Shown here: piece after piece, positions 1 through 9,186 of the stretch
How the letters are laid out: every line of letters starts with the position of its first letter
How positions within the stretch are numbered: the stretch's first letter is position 1
Origin: Citrobacter sp. Res13-Sevr-PEB04-36
GTDB taxonomy: Bacteria > Pseudomonadota > Gammaproteobacteria > Enterobacterales > Enterobacteriaceae
Direction of reading: 5' to 3'
DNA: 64,000 nt
Assembly: GCF_015672735.1 (NCBI RefSeq)
Contig: NZ_JADABY010000003.1
Location: 1 to 64,000 of the forward strand
Notes under the pieces: generated by a model
The model's database searches: none
What the model saw: only the letters and a program-made list of their open reading frames with translations
What the model was told of the DNA's origin: nothing
Position numbers and translations under genes: made by a program

Positions 1-1069
1 AAAATTATTCAATGGTGCTGACCAATATGAAGAAATTAACCCCACTGTAGGTTTTAATGCACGATTAAGCGGATCTTTTTTAATTTTTGCATTATAGGAA
101 TTTAGTTGTTTTTCGTAATTTTTGTTCGGAAAAAGAAATCACTATCTGGATATTTTTTCGCTTATTCGTCCAGTGTTTTTTAGCCGATTCGCAAATGTAT
201 ACAACATTACTCCTATTTAATTTGGTAAATTCTTTCGAAATGGTTAGTTTATTATTATCAGCGTCATATAAGCTTTTTTGTGCATGTGCCAGTTCAAAAG
301 GTCGTTGACCACAAGTGTAAATACCTAGCATCAGTAAAGACTTTAAATCTTGTTCTAATTCAAAGGGAGACTCTTTAAAAATTAAGTCAATTTTTCTTAT
401 TTCAGCGAATGATAGATAACGTTCTCCAGGTTTACTCGCATTCATTTTTTGAATGTTAGTTGTTGGATTATGAGGGATGTTAAATTCGATTCCATTTGCT
501 ACAGATGTTCCTAGTGGATCATTGTCAGCAACTATTCCATAAGCGAACACTGCATGAAGTTTTTTTCTTATCTTATCAGCTTGTGCCAGAAAACCATTTT
601 TAGCCCAACTTTGAAGCCATTGCGTGACTTGTGCTGGTGTGATTTCGTTTGCTGTTTCATTTCCAGTTATCAACTTTCGTTTGATTAGTTGATCCAGCAA
701 TATTTTGTATTCGTTAACAGTGCTTCTATGTCCCTCTCTTTCTTTGTATGCGATAAAAGCCGCAAATAGCTCTCTTAATGTCCCATAGCTCATTTTCTTA
801 ACGAAATTTTCAGTTCTTACTTTGTGCGTCATGCCTGCTAACTCAGCATAGCGCTGGCTGGCCTGATCAAGCGTGTAGTGAGGCCAATCTCCCAATGTTT
901 TAAATTTACGTTTACCGTCTAACTGGAAGCGATAGACAAAAGATTTACGCCCTGATGGAAAAACCTTGATCCCGAGTCGCCCTGTTCCGCGAGTCCCATC
1001 ATTTCTAAAAACGTAGTAAGATTGGTCAGTAGCTTTAAGGTTTTTTATAACGCTATCGTTTAACCGCAT
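1..1069 (-). pseudogene. Decayed tyrosine-type integrase of an accessory element (3' end outside window)
   Basis: The N-terminus (MRLNDSVIKNLK, then GTGRLGIKVFPSGRKSFVYR) is the arm-binding domain of P4-type integrases. The core-binding domain follows, then the catalytic arginine box near residue 255 (GIYTCGQRPFEL). I chose the start at 1069 because AGGAG lies just upstream. The original frame stops at 92 without the catalytic His-x-x-Arg and Tyr. The usual continuation can be read in other frames: KTLDE-stop-AKKYPDSD (about 179-139), then FLFPNKN to LNRALKPTVGLISS and APLNNF down to base 1. This needs one base lost in the T run at 176-181, an in-frame stop at 162-164, and another lost base near 130-138. 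Three lesions suggest a true pseudogene rather than a sequencing slip. Base composition is AT-rich, unlike the core genes beside it. Family is clear; the reconstruction is inference. Confidence 0.75.
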
Positions 1070-1083
1070 GTTGTTTCTCCTTT

Positions 1084-1197
1084 GCATAACGATTGCATAC
1101 AATCTGCATAACAGCGGGTGATGTTGTGGGTGCTGTTACTATAAAATCGTATGCACGTATTTGAGATTTCACAATCTGTTAAATCAACTATAAAATC
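1084..1197. repeat. Short direct repeats upstream of the integrase (possible arm or attachment region)
   Basis: GCATAAC occurs at 1084-1090 and 1107-1113. ACTATAAAATC occurs at 1138-1148 and again at 1187-1197. These lie between the integrase start and yfaY, where P4-type elements usually keep attL and the integrase arm sites. No tRNA gene is visible here. The role is inference; only the repeats are seen. Confidence 0.35.
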
Positions 1198-1248
1198 ATA
1201 GTGTTATGATTGAGTTGCGATTAAATTACAGTCAATAATTTTGAACGA

Positions 1249-1289
1249 TGTAGGCCTTATCCGGCCTACAAAATCTGCGCCATCAGGCA
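1249..1289. repeat. REP element (partial BIME)
   Basis: TGTAGGCCTTATCCGGCCTACA is a near-perfect palindrome followed by GCGCCATCAGGCA, the second half of a standard enteric REP. It lies directly 3' of yfaY and marks the edge of the core chromosome next to the integrase element. Confidence 0.85.
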
Positions 1290-1297
1290 ATAACAAA

Positions 1298-2494
1298 CTA
1301 TACGGTCAGCGATTCAACCACTTCAATCCAGCCATGCTCGGTGGCAATATCCTGATCGTTAAGCCAACGACGTAGCATATTCAGTGCCATCATCGCGCAA
1401 ATCTCCTGACGTACCGGCAGGCTGTAGCGATTAGCGCTAAGTCGCACGCGCAACGCGTGTGTACCTTCAGGCGTTGCCAGCGCAAAGTTAATATGTTCGT
1501 TTTCGAACCCCGATACCGCCAGTGCCAGCTCGGCATAATGTTTGCCGCGTCGCTCGGTTATCCAGTGCGCGGTTTGCGCCAGCGTCTCTTCCTGAGAAGG
1601 CACCACTTCACTGGCTAACAGCGGGGCGTTGACGCGAGAAAGCTGGAGGGCAACCAGGCCCGCGGTAAATTGTTCACTGAGCGTCAGGCTGTATTGCCGT
1701 TCCTGCAACGTGCGTGCAATTTGCGCGGGCAGCCCTTCCGTGCCTTCAAAAATCATATTCTGCCCGGCAACCCGCTTCACTTCCGGCCAGAGCGCCAACA
1801 TCGCTTCACGTTGGGAATCCGGCCCAGTCAACTTCAACTCGATAATCGGCATTGATGAGCGATACCCCATCGTGACCCCGGCAGGCAAGGGCAGCGGATC
1901 CAGACTTTGCGCCAGCTCGCTTTCAGAACGGCCAAAGGTGGTTAGTCGCAGGCATAGCGGAGGTTGGGAGAGTGAGAATCGCTCCCGCAAGCGCGGCAGG
2001 ATCTCATGCTCGATCATCACTTTAAACTCTGACGGAACGCCCGGCGTAAAGAACATCAAACAGCGGTTGAGCTTCACGGCGAATCCGCAGGCGGTACCCA
2101 CTGGGTTATTGATAAACTCGGCGCTGGCAGGTAATTCAGCCTGCTTACGGTTACTCGGTGCCATAATACGACCGCGTTCGCGGAAGTAATGCTCCATCTG
2201 AGCAAGCCATGCCTCGTGCAGCACCAGCCCTTCGCCTTTTGCCGTTGCCGCAGCCAGCGCGCTCAAATCATCGCTGGTTGGCCCTAAGCCACCATTCACA
2301 ATCAATACATCGGCATGTTCGCTGCGTTCGCGCAAAATGGCGACCAGGTCGTCGAGATTGTCGCCCACCGTGTTGCGACGCGTTAACGGTAATCCCTGAT
2401 TGAAGAAAAAATCAGCCAGCCAGGCGGCATTGGTGTCGACGATCTGGCCGTGCAACACTTCATCCCCGGTGGATAGCATCTCCACGTTTAACAT
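1298..2494 (-). CDS. yfaY: CinA-like protein YfaY
   Basis: A 398-residue CinA-family protein. The N-terminal two thirds form the molybdopterin-binding/MoaB-like domain (STGDEVLHGQIVDTNAAWL near the N-terminus, then NGGLGPTSDD). The C-terminal part corresponds to the NMN deamidase-like domain. In E. coli the nicotinamide mononucleotide deamidase activity belongs to the paralogue PncC, and YfaY is thought to lack it, so the biochemical role is not settled. I placed the start at the ATG giving MLNVEMLSTGDE, which has AGGAG upstream; a longer reading to 2548 lacks family similarity. Transcribed alone or after yfaZ, with a REP downstream. Confidence 0.92.
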   Translation of the reverse strand: MLNVEMLSTGDEVLHGQIVDTNAAWLADFFFNQGLPLTRRNTVGDNLDDLVAILRERSEHADVLIVNGGLGPTSDDLSALAAATAKGEGLVLHEAWLAQMEHYFRERGRIMAPSNRKQAELPASAEFINNPVGTACGFAVKLNRCLMFFTPGVPSEFKVMIEHEILPRLRERFSLSQPPLCLRLTTFGRSESELAQSLDPLPLPAGVTMGYRSSMPIIELKLTGPDSQREAMLALWPEVKRVAGQNMIFEGTEGLPAQIARTLQERQYSLTLSEQFTAGLVALQLSRVNAPLLASEVVPSQEETLAQTAHWITERRGKHYAELALAVSGFENEHINFALATPEGTHALRVRLSANRYSLPVRQEICAMMALNMLRRWLNDQDIATEHGWIEVVESLTV

Positions 2495-2608
2495 TGTGTT
2501 CTCCTGCTTATGCAATGAAAACACTATAACGCAATGGCGGGGGAACATGGAGGATGGAAAGAAAATGAGAAGTAAAAACAGGCGCAGCAGAACGCCGCGC
2601 CAGGGACA

Positions 2609-3151
2609 TCAGAAGCTGGCATTAACCCCAACGTATGGGCCATCAGCAATCGCGTTGTCACGGTTGCCATCTTTACCCGCCAGGTTCAGGTAGCGATAAC
2701 CGGCTTCGATGCTCAGCGGACGAATAATGGTCAGACGCGCGCCAGCATTGGCTTCTTCATAGCTATCAATGCCGCTGGAAAGCGAATCCGGAGAGTAGTA
2801 GTACTCACCAAACAGACGGAAGCTGTCACCAATCGGCCACTGTAAACCGCCACCAACCGCCGCCGCATAGCCTTCATCGCCATCGTTTGGATTCGTGTAA
2901 ACGCCTTTACCGCCAACGGTAGCCAACATAGGACCAATCGGGATATTCAAGCCCAGGCCAAGCCCGGCAACATCACCATCGTCATCGTTATGCATCCAGT
3001 TGCCACTAACAGCCAAACCAGAGGACTCGGTACCCATGCCAAATCCAAGATTGGTATAATCTTCACCGGCCTGGCCGCTGATGCTTATCGCGTTAGCCGA
3101 CGCACTAACAAACAGCATTCCGGCAAGACCCAATAAAATACTTTTTTTCAT
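2609..3151 (-). CDS. yfaZ: YfaZ family outer membrane protein
   Basis: 180 residues with a clear signal peptide (MKKSILLGLAGMLFVSASANA, cleavage near residue 21). The mature part is rich in glycine and alternates polar and hydrophobic residues (LGLGLNIPIGPM, GGLQWPIGDSFRLFGEYYYSP). It ends in ...YVGVNASF, with the C-terminal phenylalanine typical of outer-membrane beta-barrels. This is the YfaZ family, described as putative porins of unknown substrate. An AGGA ribosome site precedes the ATG. A 114-base gap separates it from yfaY. Localisation is a confident inference; pore activity has not been shown to my knowledge. Confidence 0.9.
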   Translation of the reverse strand: MKKSILLGLAGMLFVSASANAISISGQAGEDYTNLGFGMGTESSGLAVSGNWMHNDDDGDVAGLGLGLNIPIGPMLATVGGKGVYTNPNDGDEGYAAAVGGGLQWPIGDSFRLFGEYYYSPDSLSSGIDSYEEANAGARLTIIRPLSIEAGYRYLNLAGKDGNRDNAIADGPYVGVNASF

Positions 3152-3467
3152 TTTCTATCCTTTCCAGCAAGAAACTAAACATAGCCCCAAAACCGCTGGA
3201 TTGTACTGCCTGATGGCGAGGAATCAATGAGCTAAAAAAGCGATGCAATAACATATTGTAACCAGATACTACTCAGAATGTTTAGTAAAGGTTAAGTTAA
3301 CGGCCAATTTACGCCGCAGCAAGGGCCTGAGGCAGATTTTCCGTCATCGCATTTATTTAATCCCTCTTCTCCTTTAAATCGGCAATCACGCATTTTTTCT
3401 GCCCCTGGTAACAGGTAAGATGAGTATAAGATGGACTCACTGAACAGACCCACTAAGGAACAGGCTG
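3152..3467. other. Intergenic region between divergent yfaZ and nudI
   Basis: A gap of 316 bases holding the promoters of two divergent genes. I found no convincing -35/-10 pair, no terminator and no open frame resembling a known small protein. The nudI ribosome site (AAGGA) is at the right edge and the yfaZ site at the left edge. Confidence 0.5.
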
Positions 3468-3893
3468 ATGCGTCAAAGAACGATTGTTTGCCCATTAATT
3501 CAAAATGAAGGGTGTTATTTACTGTGTAAAATGGCCGACGATCGCGGCGTGTTCCCCGGCCAGTGGGCGCTTTCAGGCGGCGGCGTTGAACCCGGTGAGC
3601 GTATCGAAGAGGCCTTGCGTCGGGAAGTGCGTGAAGAGTTAGGCGAGCAGCTGGTGCTCACAGAGATTACTCCGTGGACCTTTAGCGATGATATTCGCAC
3701 CAAAACCTATGCTGATGGTCGCCAGGAAGATATCTACATGATTTATCTTATCTTCGATTGTGTTTCAGCCAATCGCGCGGTGCAGATTAACGAAGAGTTC
3801 CAGGACTTCGCCTGGGTTAAACCGCAAGATCTCGCCCATTACGATTTGAACGTCGCCACACGCAAAACGTTAAAACTGAAAGGACTACTGTAG
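3468..3893 (+). CDS. nudI: Nucleoside triphosphatase NudI (Nudix hydrolase)
   Basis: 141 residues, the exact family length. The Nudix box spans residues 38-60 (GGVEPGE..., [10 protein letters not shown]), matching G-x5-E-x7-REUXEEXGU. NudI hydrolyses canonical pyrimidine deoxynucleoside triphosphates to monophosphate plus pyrophosphate, with preference for dUTP, dTTP and dCTP in E. coli. It acts in the cytosol. The gene stands alone between yfaZ (divergent) and the arn operon. In E. coli and Salmonella the ais (pmrG) gene lies between nudI and arnB; here that space is a 286-base gap with no gene. Confidence 0.95.
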   Translation: MRQRTIVCPLIQNEGCYLLCKMADDRGVFPGQWALSGGGVEPGERIEEALRREVREELGEQLVLTEITPWTFSDDIRTKTYADGRQEDIYMIYLIFDCVSANRAVQINEEFQDFAWVKPQDLAHYDLNVATRKTLKLKGLL

Positions 3894-3957
3894 TTTTTGT
3901 CACGATGAAATTGGCTGTATGTGTACCGGCATTGCTTAATTTTTTAATAAAAGGAAG

Positions 3958-3971
3958 CCATGCCGGCATGG
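3958..3971. repeat. 14-base perfect palindrome downstream of nudI
   Basis: CCATGCCGGCATGG is fully self-complementary. It lies 65 bases past the nudI stop and about 210 bases before arnB. A related half (ACCGGCATTGC) sits about 30 bases upstream, followed by TTAATTTTTTAA. It could be the remnant of a transcription terminator or of lost DNA where ais normally lies. No function is assigned. Confidence 0.4.
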
Positions 3972-4063
3972 GCATTGCGAAAAAACAAAATAAAAAACAT
4001 TTAATATTCAATTCCATAGATATAAAACCCAACAAACATCACATTATTTTCCAACCTTAAACT

Positions 4064-4080
4064 CTTAAGGATAAATTAAC
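4064..4080 (+). promoter_or_regulatory. Candidate PmrA (BasR) box upstream of arnB
   Basis: CTTAAG-GATAA-ATTAAC fits the PmrA response-regulator consensus YTTAAK-N5-YTTAAK: the first hexamer is exact and the second keeps the TTAA core. It lies about 100 bases before arnB, where PmrA is known to activate this operon in Salmonella and E. coli. A further CTTAAA lies just upstream (4056-4061). The site is predicted from the pattern only. Confidence 0.6.
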
Positions 4081-4182
4081 CTTCAATCATTAACCTTTGC
4101 AGCCTGATGATGTAATTAACGACGACCCTGTTTATTACCAAAATAAATATGCGACGACGTTTAATGGCTTGAAGGAATAATG

Positions 4183-5319
4183 ATGTCTGACTTTTTGCCT
4201 TTCTCTCGCCCAGCCTTCGGTGCTGAAGAGCTTACCGCCGTCAAGGCCGTTCTGGACTCTGGCTGGATAACTACCGGCCCTAAAAATCAGCAACTGGAAG
4301 AGGCATTCTGTCGGCTGGCGGGAAACCAACATGCCATTGCTGTCTGCTCTGCTACAGCCGGTATGCATATCACGCTGATGGCGCTGGGGTTGGGCCAGGG
4401 TGATGAGGTTATCACCCCATCGATGACATGGGTTTCCACTCTCAACATGATTGTCCTGCTGGGTGCGACGCCAGTGATGATCGATATCGACCGTGATACG
4501 CTGATGGTCACCCCCGCACAGATTGAAGCCGCGATAACCCCGCGTACCAAAGCTATCATTCCGGTGCATTATGCAGGCGCCCCAGCCGATCTTGATGCAA
4601 TTTATGCTATCGGCGAACGTTATGGCATCCCGGTCATCGAAGACGCCGCCCACGCGGTGGGAACCTTATACAAGGGCCGTCATGTTGGCGCGCGCGGTAC
4701 GGCAATTTTCTCCTTTCACGCCATCAAAAATATCACCTGCGCGGAAGGGGGTCTGATTGTTACCGACAACAGCGCGCTCGCCCAACATCTGCGTAGCCTG
4801 AAATTCCACGGTCTGGGCGTGGATGCCTATGACCGGCAAACCTTTGGTCGTGCACCGCAGGCGGAAGTTATAACCCCGGGGTACAAGTACAATCTGACCG
4901 ACATCAATGCCGCTATCGCCCTGACGCAACTGGATAAACTCGCATCATTGAATACGCGTCGCGCTGAAATTGCGCACCACTATCAGCACGCGCTGGCCGA
5001 CACACCTTTTCAGCCACTGAGCTTGCCGCAATGGTCGCACGTTCACGCCTGGCATCTGTTTATTATTCGTGTTGACGAGGCGCTCTGCGGCTTGAGCCGG
5101 GATGCCTTAATGGAAGCACTGAAGGCTAACGGTATCGGTACGGGTCTGCATTTTCGCGCGGCGCACACGCAAAAGTATTATCGCGAACGCTTCCCCGCCC
5201 TGTCGCTCCCCAACACAGAATGGAATAGCGCACGCATCTGTTCGCTGCCGTTATTTCCCGACATGACCGACGACGACACCCAACGCGTCATCACGGCACT
5301 TCACCAGATAGCAGGATAA
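4183..5319 (+). CDS. arnB: UDP-4-amino-4-deoxy-L-arabinose aminotransferase ArnB
   Basis: A PLP-dependent aminotransferase of the DegT/DnrJ/EryC1 family, 378 residues. It transfers an amino group from glutamate to UDP-4-keto-pentose, giving UDP-L-Ara4N. Visible motifs are the EDAAHAVG stretch and the PLP lysine region [15 protein letters not shown]. Two adjacent ATGs exist (4180 and 4183); the second has better spacing from AAGGA and matches the [10 protein letters not shown] start of relatives. First gene of arnBCADTEF and probably under PmrA control. It overlaps the upstream end of the arnC reading frame region by a base or lies within a few bases of it, as in other enterics. Confidence 0.95.
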   Translation: MSDFLPFSRPAFGAEELTAVKAVLDSGWITTGPKNQQLEEAFCRLAGNQHAIAVCSATAGMHITLMALGLGQGDEVITPSMTWVSTLNMIVLLGATPVMIDIDRDTLMVTPAQIEAAITPRTKAIIPVHYAGAPADLDAIYAIGERYGIPVIEDAAHAVGTLYKGRHVGARGTAIFSFHAIKNITCAEGGLIVTDNSALAQHLRSLKFHGLGVDAYDRQTFGRAPQAEVITPGYKYNLTDINAAIALTQLDKLASLNTRRAEIAHHYQHALADTPFQPLSLPQWSHVHAWHLFIIRVDEALCGLSRDALMEALKANGIGTGLHFRAAHTQKYYRERFPALSLPNTEWNSARICSLPLFPDMTDDDTQRVITALHQIAG

Positions 5320-5324
5320 TGACC

Positions 5325-6308
5325 ATGTTTGAAGCCACGCCGATCAAAAAAGTCTCGGTGGTCATTCCCGTTTATAACGAACAGGAAAGCTTGCCAGAGT
5401 TAATCAGACGTACCTGTGCCGCCTGCGAAAAACTGGGGAAAGACTATGAAATCCTGCTTATTGATGACGGCAGCAGCGATGACTCCGCACAGTTGATGAT
5501 GGAAGCCTCACAGGCTCGCAGCAGCCACATTGTCTCTATTCTGCTGAACCGAAATTACGGGCAACACTCGGCGATTATGGCCGGTTTCAGCCACGTCACT
5601 GGCGATTTGATCATCACACTGGATGCAGACTTGCAGAACCCACCAGAAGAGATCCCACGTCTGGTCGCCACCGCAGATCAGGGCTTCGACGTGGTCGGAA
5701 CGGTACGCCAGAACCGGCGGGATAGTCTCTTTCGTAAGACCGCATCAAAGATGATCAACCATTTGATTCAACGTACCACCGGCAAAGCAATGGGGGATTA
5801 TGGCTGCATGCTGCGCGCCTATCGCCGGCATATCGTCGATGCCATGCTGCATTGCCAGGAGCGCAGCACCTTCATTCCCATTCTGGCCAATATCTTTGCC
5901 CGTCGCGCGACGGAAATCCCGGTGCACCATGCAGAACGTGAATTTGGCGACTCTAAGTATAGTTTTATGCGTCTGATTAACCTGATGTATGACCTGGTGA
6001 CCTGCCTGACCACCACGCCGCTGCGCATGCTGAGCCTGCTGGGTAGCGTGATTGCCGCAACGGGTTTCACCCTGTCCGTCCTGCTGGTCGTGCTTCGCCT
6101 GACGCTAGGTCCGCAGTGGGCTGCTGAAGGGGTATTTATGCTGTTTGCCGTGCTGTTTACGTTTATCGGCGCACAGTTCATTGGTATGGGTTTACTCGGC
6201 GAATATATCGGTCGCATCTATAACGATGTCCGCGCCCGCCCCCGCTACTTTGTTCAACACGTTATTCGTCCACACACTACGCAGTCAACCGAGGAAAACC
6301 ACGCATGA
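5325..6308 (+). CDS. arnC: Undecaprenyl-phosphate Ara4FN transferase ArnC
   Basis: A membrane family-2 glycosyltransferase of 327 residues. It moves 4-deoxy-4-formamido-L-arabinose from UDP onto undecaprenyl phosphate at the inner face of the cytoplasmic membrane. The GT-A fold is seen in [29 protein letters not shown] and TLDADLQNP (the DxD metal site). Two transmembrane helices lie near residues 235-290. ATGs at 5319 and 5325 are in frame. The second has AGGA at good spacing and gives the usual MFEA start; the first overlaps the arnB stop and is too close to the ribosome site. Confidence 0.95.
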   Translation: MFEATPIKKVSVVIPVYNEQESLPELIRRTCAACEKLGKDYEILLIDDGSSDDSAQLMMEASQARSSHIVSILLNRNYGQHSAIMAGFSHVTGDLIITLDADLQNPPEEIPRLVATADQGFDVVGTVRQNRRDSLFRKTASKMINHLIQRTTGKAMGDYGCMLRAYRRHIVDAMLHCQERSTFIPILANIFARRATEIPVHHAEREFGDSKYSFMRLINLMYDLVTCLTTTPLRMLSLLGSVIAATGFTLSVLLVVLRLTLGPQWAAEGVFMLFAVLFTFIGAQFIGMGLLGEYIGRIYNDVRARPRYFVQHVIRPHTTQSTEENHA

Positions 6309-8287
6309 AAGCTGTCGTATTTGCTTATCACGATATGGGATGTCAGGGGATTCAAGCTTTGCTGGATGCGGGTTATGACATCACTGCTATTTTCACACAC
6401 ACCGATAACCCAAGTGAAAAAGCGTTTTTTGGCTCCGTTTCCCGGCTTGCCGCCAGCGCAGGGATCCCGGTCTACGCCCCGGACAACGTCAATCATCCGC
6501 TGTGGGTTGAGCGTATCAGCCAGTTCGCCCCTGATGTCATTTTTTCGTTCTATTATCGCCATTTACTCAGCGATGAGATTCTTAGCCTCGCCCCTGTGGG
6601 CGCATTTAATCTGCACGGCTCGCTGCTGCCGAAATATCGCGGTCGCGCCCCGCTGAACTGGGTCCTGGTCAATGGCGAAAAGGAAACGGGGGTCACGCTT
6701 CACCGCATGGTCAAACGTGCTGATGCCGGTGCCATTATTGCCCAGCAGCGTGTTGCTATTTCACCCGATGATGTGGCGTTAACATTGCATCATAAACTGT
6801 GCCAGACTGCCCGCCATGTTCTGGAACAGGCGCTGCCCACCATCAAAACGGGTAACATTCAAGAAATGCCACAACAGGAAACCGATGCCACCTGCTTCGG
6901 TCGCCGCACGCCGGACGACAGCTTCCTCGACTGGAGCTCTCCTGCGGCGCAGTTGCATAATCAGGTACGTGCGGTCTCCGATCCCTGGCCCGGCGCGTTT
7001 AGCTATGCAGGAACACAAAAATTTACCGTCTGGTCATCACGCCCATGTACGAATACCATCGGCGCACAACCGGGCACCGTGATAAGCGCATCGCCATTGC
7101 AAATAGCCTGTGCCGATGGCGCACTTGAAATCATTACCGGGCAAGCGGGCGATGGCATTGCCATGCAAAGTTCACAGCTGGCGCAGGTTCTGGGTCTGGT
7201 CGTGGGGTCTCGCCTGAACGGCCACCCGGTATGCGCCAGCAAACGTCGCACGCGTGTCCTGATCCTCGGCGTGAACGGTTTCATCGGTAACCACCTGACC
7301 GAACGTCTGCTGCAGGAAGATAACTACGAGGTTTATGGGCTGGATATCGGCAGCGATGCGATTGGACGATTCTTGCAACACCCTCGCTTCCATTTTGTCG
7401 AAGGCGACATCAGTATTCATTCTGAATGGATTGAATACCATGTAAAAAAATGCGACGTCGTACTGCCGCTGGTGGCGATTGCCACGCCAATTGAATATAC
7501 CCGCAACCCGCTGCGCGTCTTTGAGCTCGATTTCGAAGAAAACCTGAAAATCATTCGCTACTGCGTGAAATACCGCAAGCGCATCATTTTCCCGTCAACG
7601 TCCGAAGTGTACGGCATGTGTAGCGATAAGGTCTTTGATGAAGACAGCTCAAACCTTACCGTCGGCCCGGTCAATAAGCCGCGTTGGATCTATTCCGTTT
7701 CTAAGCAGCTGCTGGATCGCGTTATTTGGGCATATGGCGAAAAAGAAGGACTGCGCTTCACGCTGTTCCGTCCGTTTAACTGGATGGGACCACGCCTCGA
7801 CAGCCTGAATGCTGCCCGTATCGGGAGCTCACGCGCCATTACTCAGTTGATACTCAATCTGGTGGAAGGGTCGCCCATTAAGCTGATTGAAGGCGGTAAG
7901 CAGAAGCGTTGCTTTACTGATATTCGTGACGGCATTGAAGCACTGTTCCGCATCATAGAAAACGCCGGTGGACGCTGCGACGGCGAGATTATCAACATCG
8001 GTAACCCGGATAACGAGGCCAGCATCCAGGAACTGGCAGAAATGCTGCTGAGCTGCTTTGAAAAACATCCACTGCGCCAGCACTTTCCGCCGTTCGCCGG
8101 TTTCCGTGACGTTGAAAGCAGCAGCTACTATGGTAAAGGTTATCAGGACGTTGAACACCGTAAACCGAGTATTGGTAATGCCCGACGCTGCCTGAACTGG
8201 GAGCCGACCATCAACATGCAGGAAACGGTAGAAGAGACGCTCGATTTCTTCTTACGCAGCGTGGACATCACGGAACATGCCTCATGA
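6305..8287 (+). CDS. arnA: Bifunctional UDP-L-Ara4N formyltransferase / UDP-glucuronate decarboxylase ArnA
   Basis: 660 residues, full family length, with two enzymes fused. The N-terminal formyltransferase (about 1-300) shows the [19 protein letters not shown] motif with the catalytic Asn and His and uses 10-formyl-THF. The C-terminal dehydrogenase (about 315-660) begins with the NAD motif [15 protein letters not shown] and carries STSEVYG and the YSVSKQ catalytic Tyr-Lys pair. It oxidatively decarboxylates UDP-glucuronate and later formylates the ArnB product. It overlaps arnC and arnD by four bases each (ATGA), which indicates translational coupling. Confidence 0.97.
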   Translation: MKAVVFAYHDMGCQGIQALLDAGYDITAIFTHTDNPSEKAFFGSVSRLAASAGIPVYAPDNVNHPLWVERISQFAPDVIFSFYYRHLLSDEILSLAPVGAFNLHGSLLPKYRGRAPLNWVLVNGEKETGVTLHRMVKRADAGAIIAQQRVAISPDDVALTLHHKLCQTARHVLEQALPTIKTGNIQEMPQQETDATCFGRRTPDDSFLDWSSPAAQLHNQVRAVSDPWPGAFSYAGTQKFTVWSSRPCTNTIGAQPGTVISASPLQIACADGALEIITGQAGDGIAMQSSQLAQVLGLVVGSRLNGHPVCASKRRTRVLILGVNGFIGNHLTERLLQEDNYEVYGLDIGSDAIGRFLQHPRFHFVEGDISIHSEWIEYHVKKCDVVLPLVAIATPIEYTRNPLRVFELDFEENLKIIRYCVKYRKRIIFPSTSEVYGMCSDKVFDEDSSNLTVGPVNKPRWIYSVSKQLLDRVIWAYGEKEGLRFTLFRPFNWMGPRLDSLNAARIGSSRAITQLILNLVEGSPIKLIEGGKQKRCFTDIRDGIEALFRIIENAGGRCDGEIINIGNPDNEASIQELAEMLLSCFEKHPLRQHFPPFAGFRDVESSSYYGKGYQDVEHRKPSIGNARRCLNWEPTINMQETVEETLDFFLRSVDITEHAS

Positions 8288-9186
8288 CTCACGTTGGCTT
8301 GCGCATTGATGTCGATACCTTCAGGGGGACGAGCGAAGGCGTGCCCCGCCTGCTGGAGACATTAAACCGACATAACGTTCGGGCAAGTTTTTTCTTTAGC
8401 GTTGGACCTGACAACATGGGACGCCATCTCTGGCGTCTGGTGAAACCGCAATTTTTGTGGAAGATGCTGCGCTCAAACGCCGCCTCCCTCTATGGATGGG
8501 ATATTTTACTGGCCGGTACCGCGTGGCCAGGAAAAGAAATAGGCCAGGCAAATGCCGCCATTATTGCGCAAGCCGCCCGGGTTCACGAAACCGGCCTGCA
8601 CGCCTGGGATCACCATGCCTGGCAGGCGCGAAGTGGCAACTGGAATGACAAACAACTGATTGATGATATTTCACAGGGTATTACCGCGCTCGAGACCATC
8701 ACCGGACGCCCCGTCACCTGCTCTGCCGTTGCCGGCTGGCGAGCCGATGAACGCGTCGTCCACGCAAAAGAAGCCTTTAACCTGCGCTACAACAGCGACT
8801 GTCGTGGCACTTCAATATTCCGCCCGCTGCTTGCGACGGGGAAAGCCGGCACGCCGCAGATTCCCGTCACCTTACCAACCTGGGATGAAGTTATTGGCCG
8901 GGAAGTACAGGCTGTCGACTTCAATGCCTGGATCCTGTCCCACATGCTGATGAACACAGGAACCCCGGTGTACACCATTCATGCGGAAGTTGAAGGGATC
9001 GCCTGTCATCACGATTTTGACGACTTGCTGACTCGAGCCGCTGATGCAGGCATTACGTTTTGCCCGCTCGGTGAACTTCTGCCGGACGATATCAGTACGC
9101 TGCCGACAGGCCAGGTCGTTCGCGGCAAAATACCCGGCAGAGAGGGATGGCTCGGCTGTCAGTACCCGTGGAGTGCGCCACGATGA
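8284..9186 (+). CDS. arnD: 4-deoxy-4-formamido-L-arabinose-phosphoundecaprenol deformylase ArnD
   Basis: A NodB-like polysaccharide deacetylase of 300 residues. It removes the formyl group from undecaprenyl-P-Ara4FN at the membrane, which makes the pathway irreversible. The metal-binding pattern is visible: GLRIDVDT (Asp pair) near the N-terminus and HAWDHHAWQ (His motif) near residue 105. The gene overlaps arnA and arnT by four bases each. No signal peptide is evident, consistent with action on the cytosolic face. Confidence 0.95.
   Translation: MTHVGLRIDVDTFRGTSEGVPRLLETLNRHNVRASFFFSVGPDNMGRHLWRLVKPQFLWKMLRSNAASLYGWDILLAGTAWPGKEIGQANAAIIAQAARVHETGLHAWDHHAWQARSGNWNDKQLIDDISQGITALETITGRPVTCSAVAGWRADERVVHAKEAFNLRYNSDCRGTSIFRPLLATGKAGTPQIPVTLPTWDEVIGREVQAVDFNAWILSHMLMNTGTPVYTIHAEVEGIACHHDFDDLLTRAADAGITFCPLGELLPDDISTLPTGQVVRGKIPGREGWLGCQYPWSAPR

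Noticed and set aside
2-97. Plus-strand frame ending at 97 that could be the tail of a gene entering from the left
   Set aside because: It is exactly antisense to the reconstructed integrase C-terminus, which fits a known family better.
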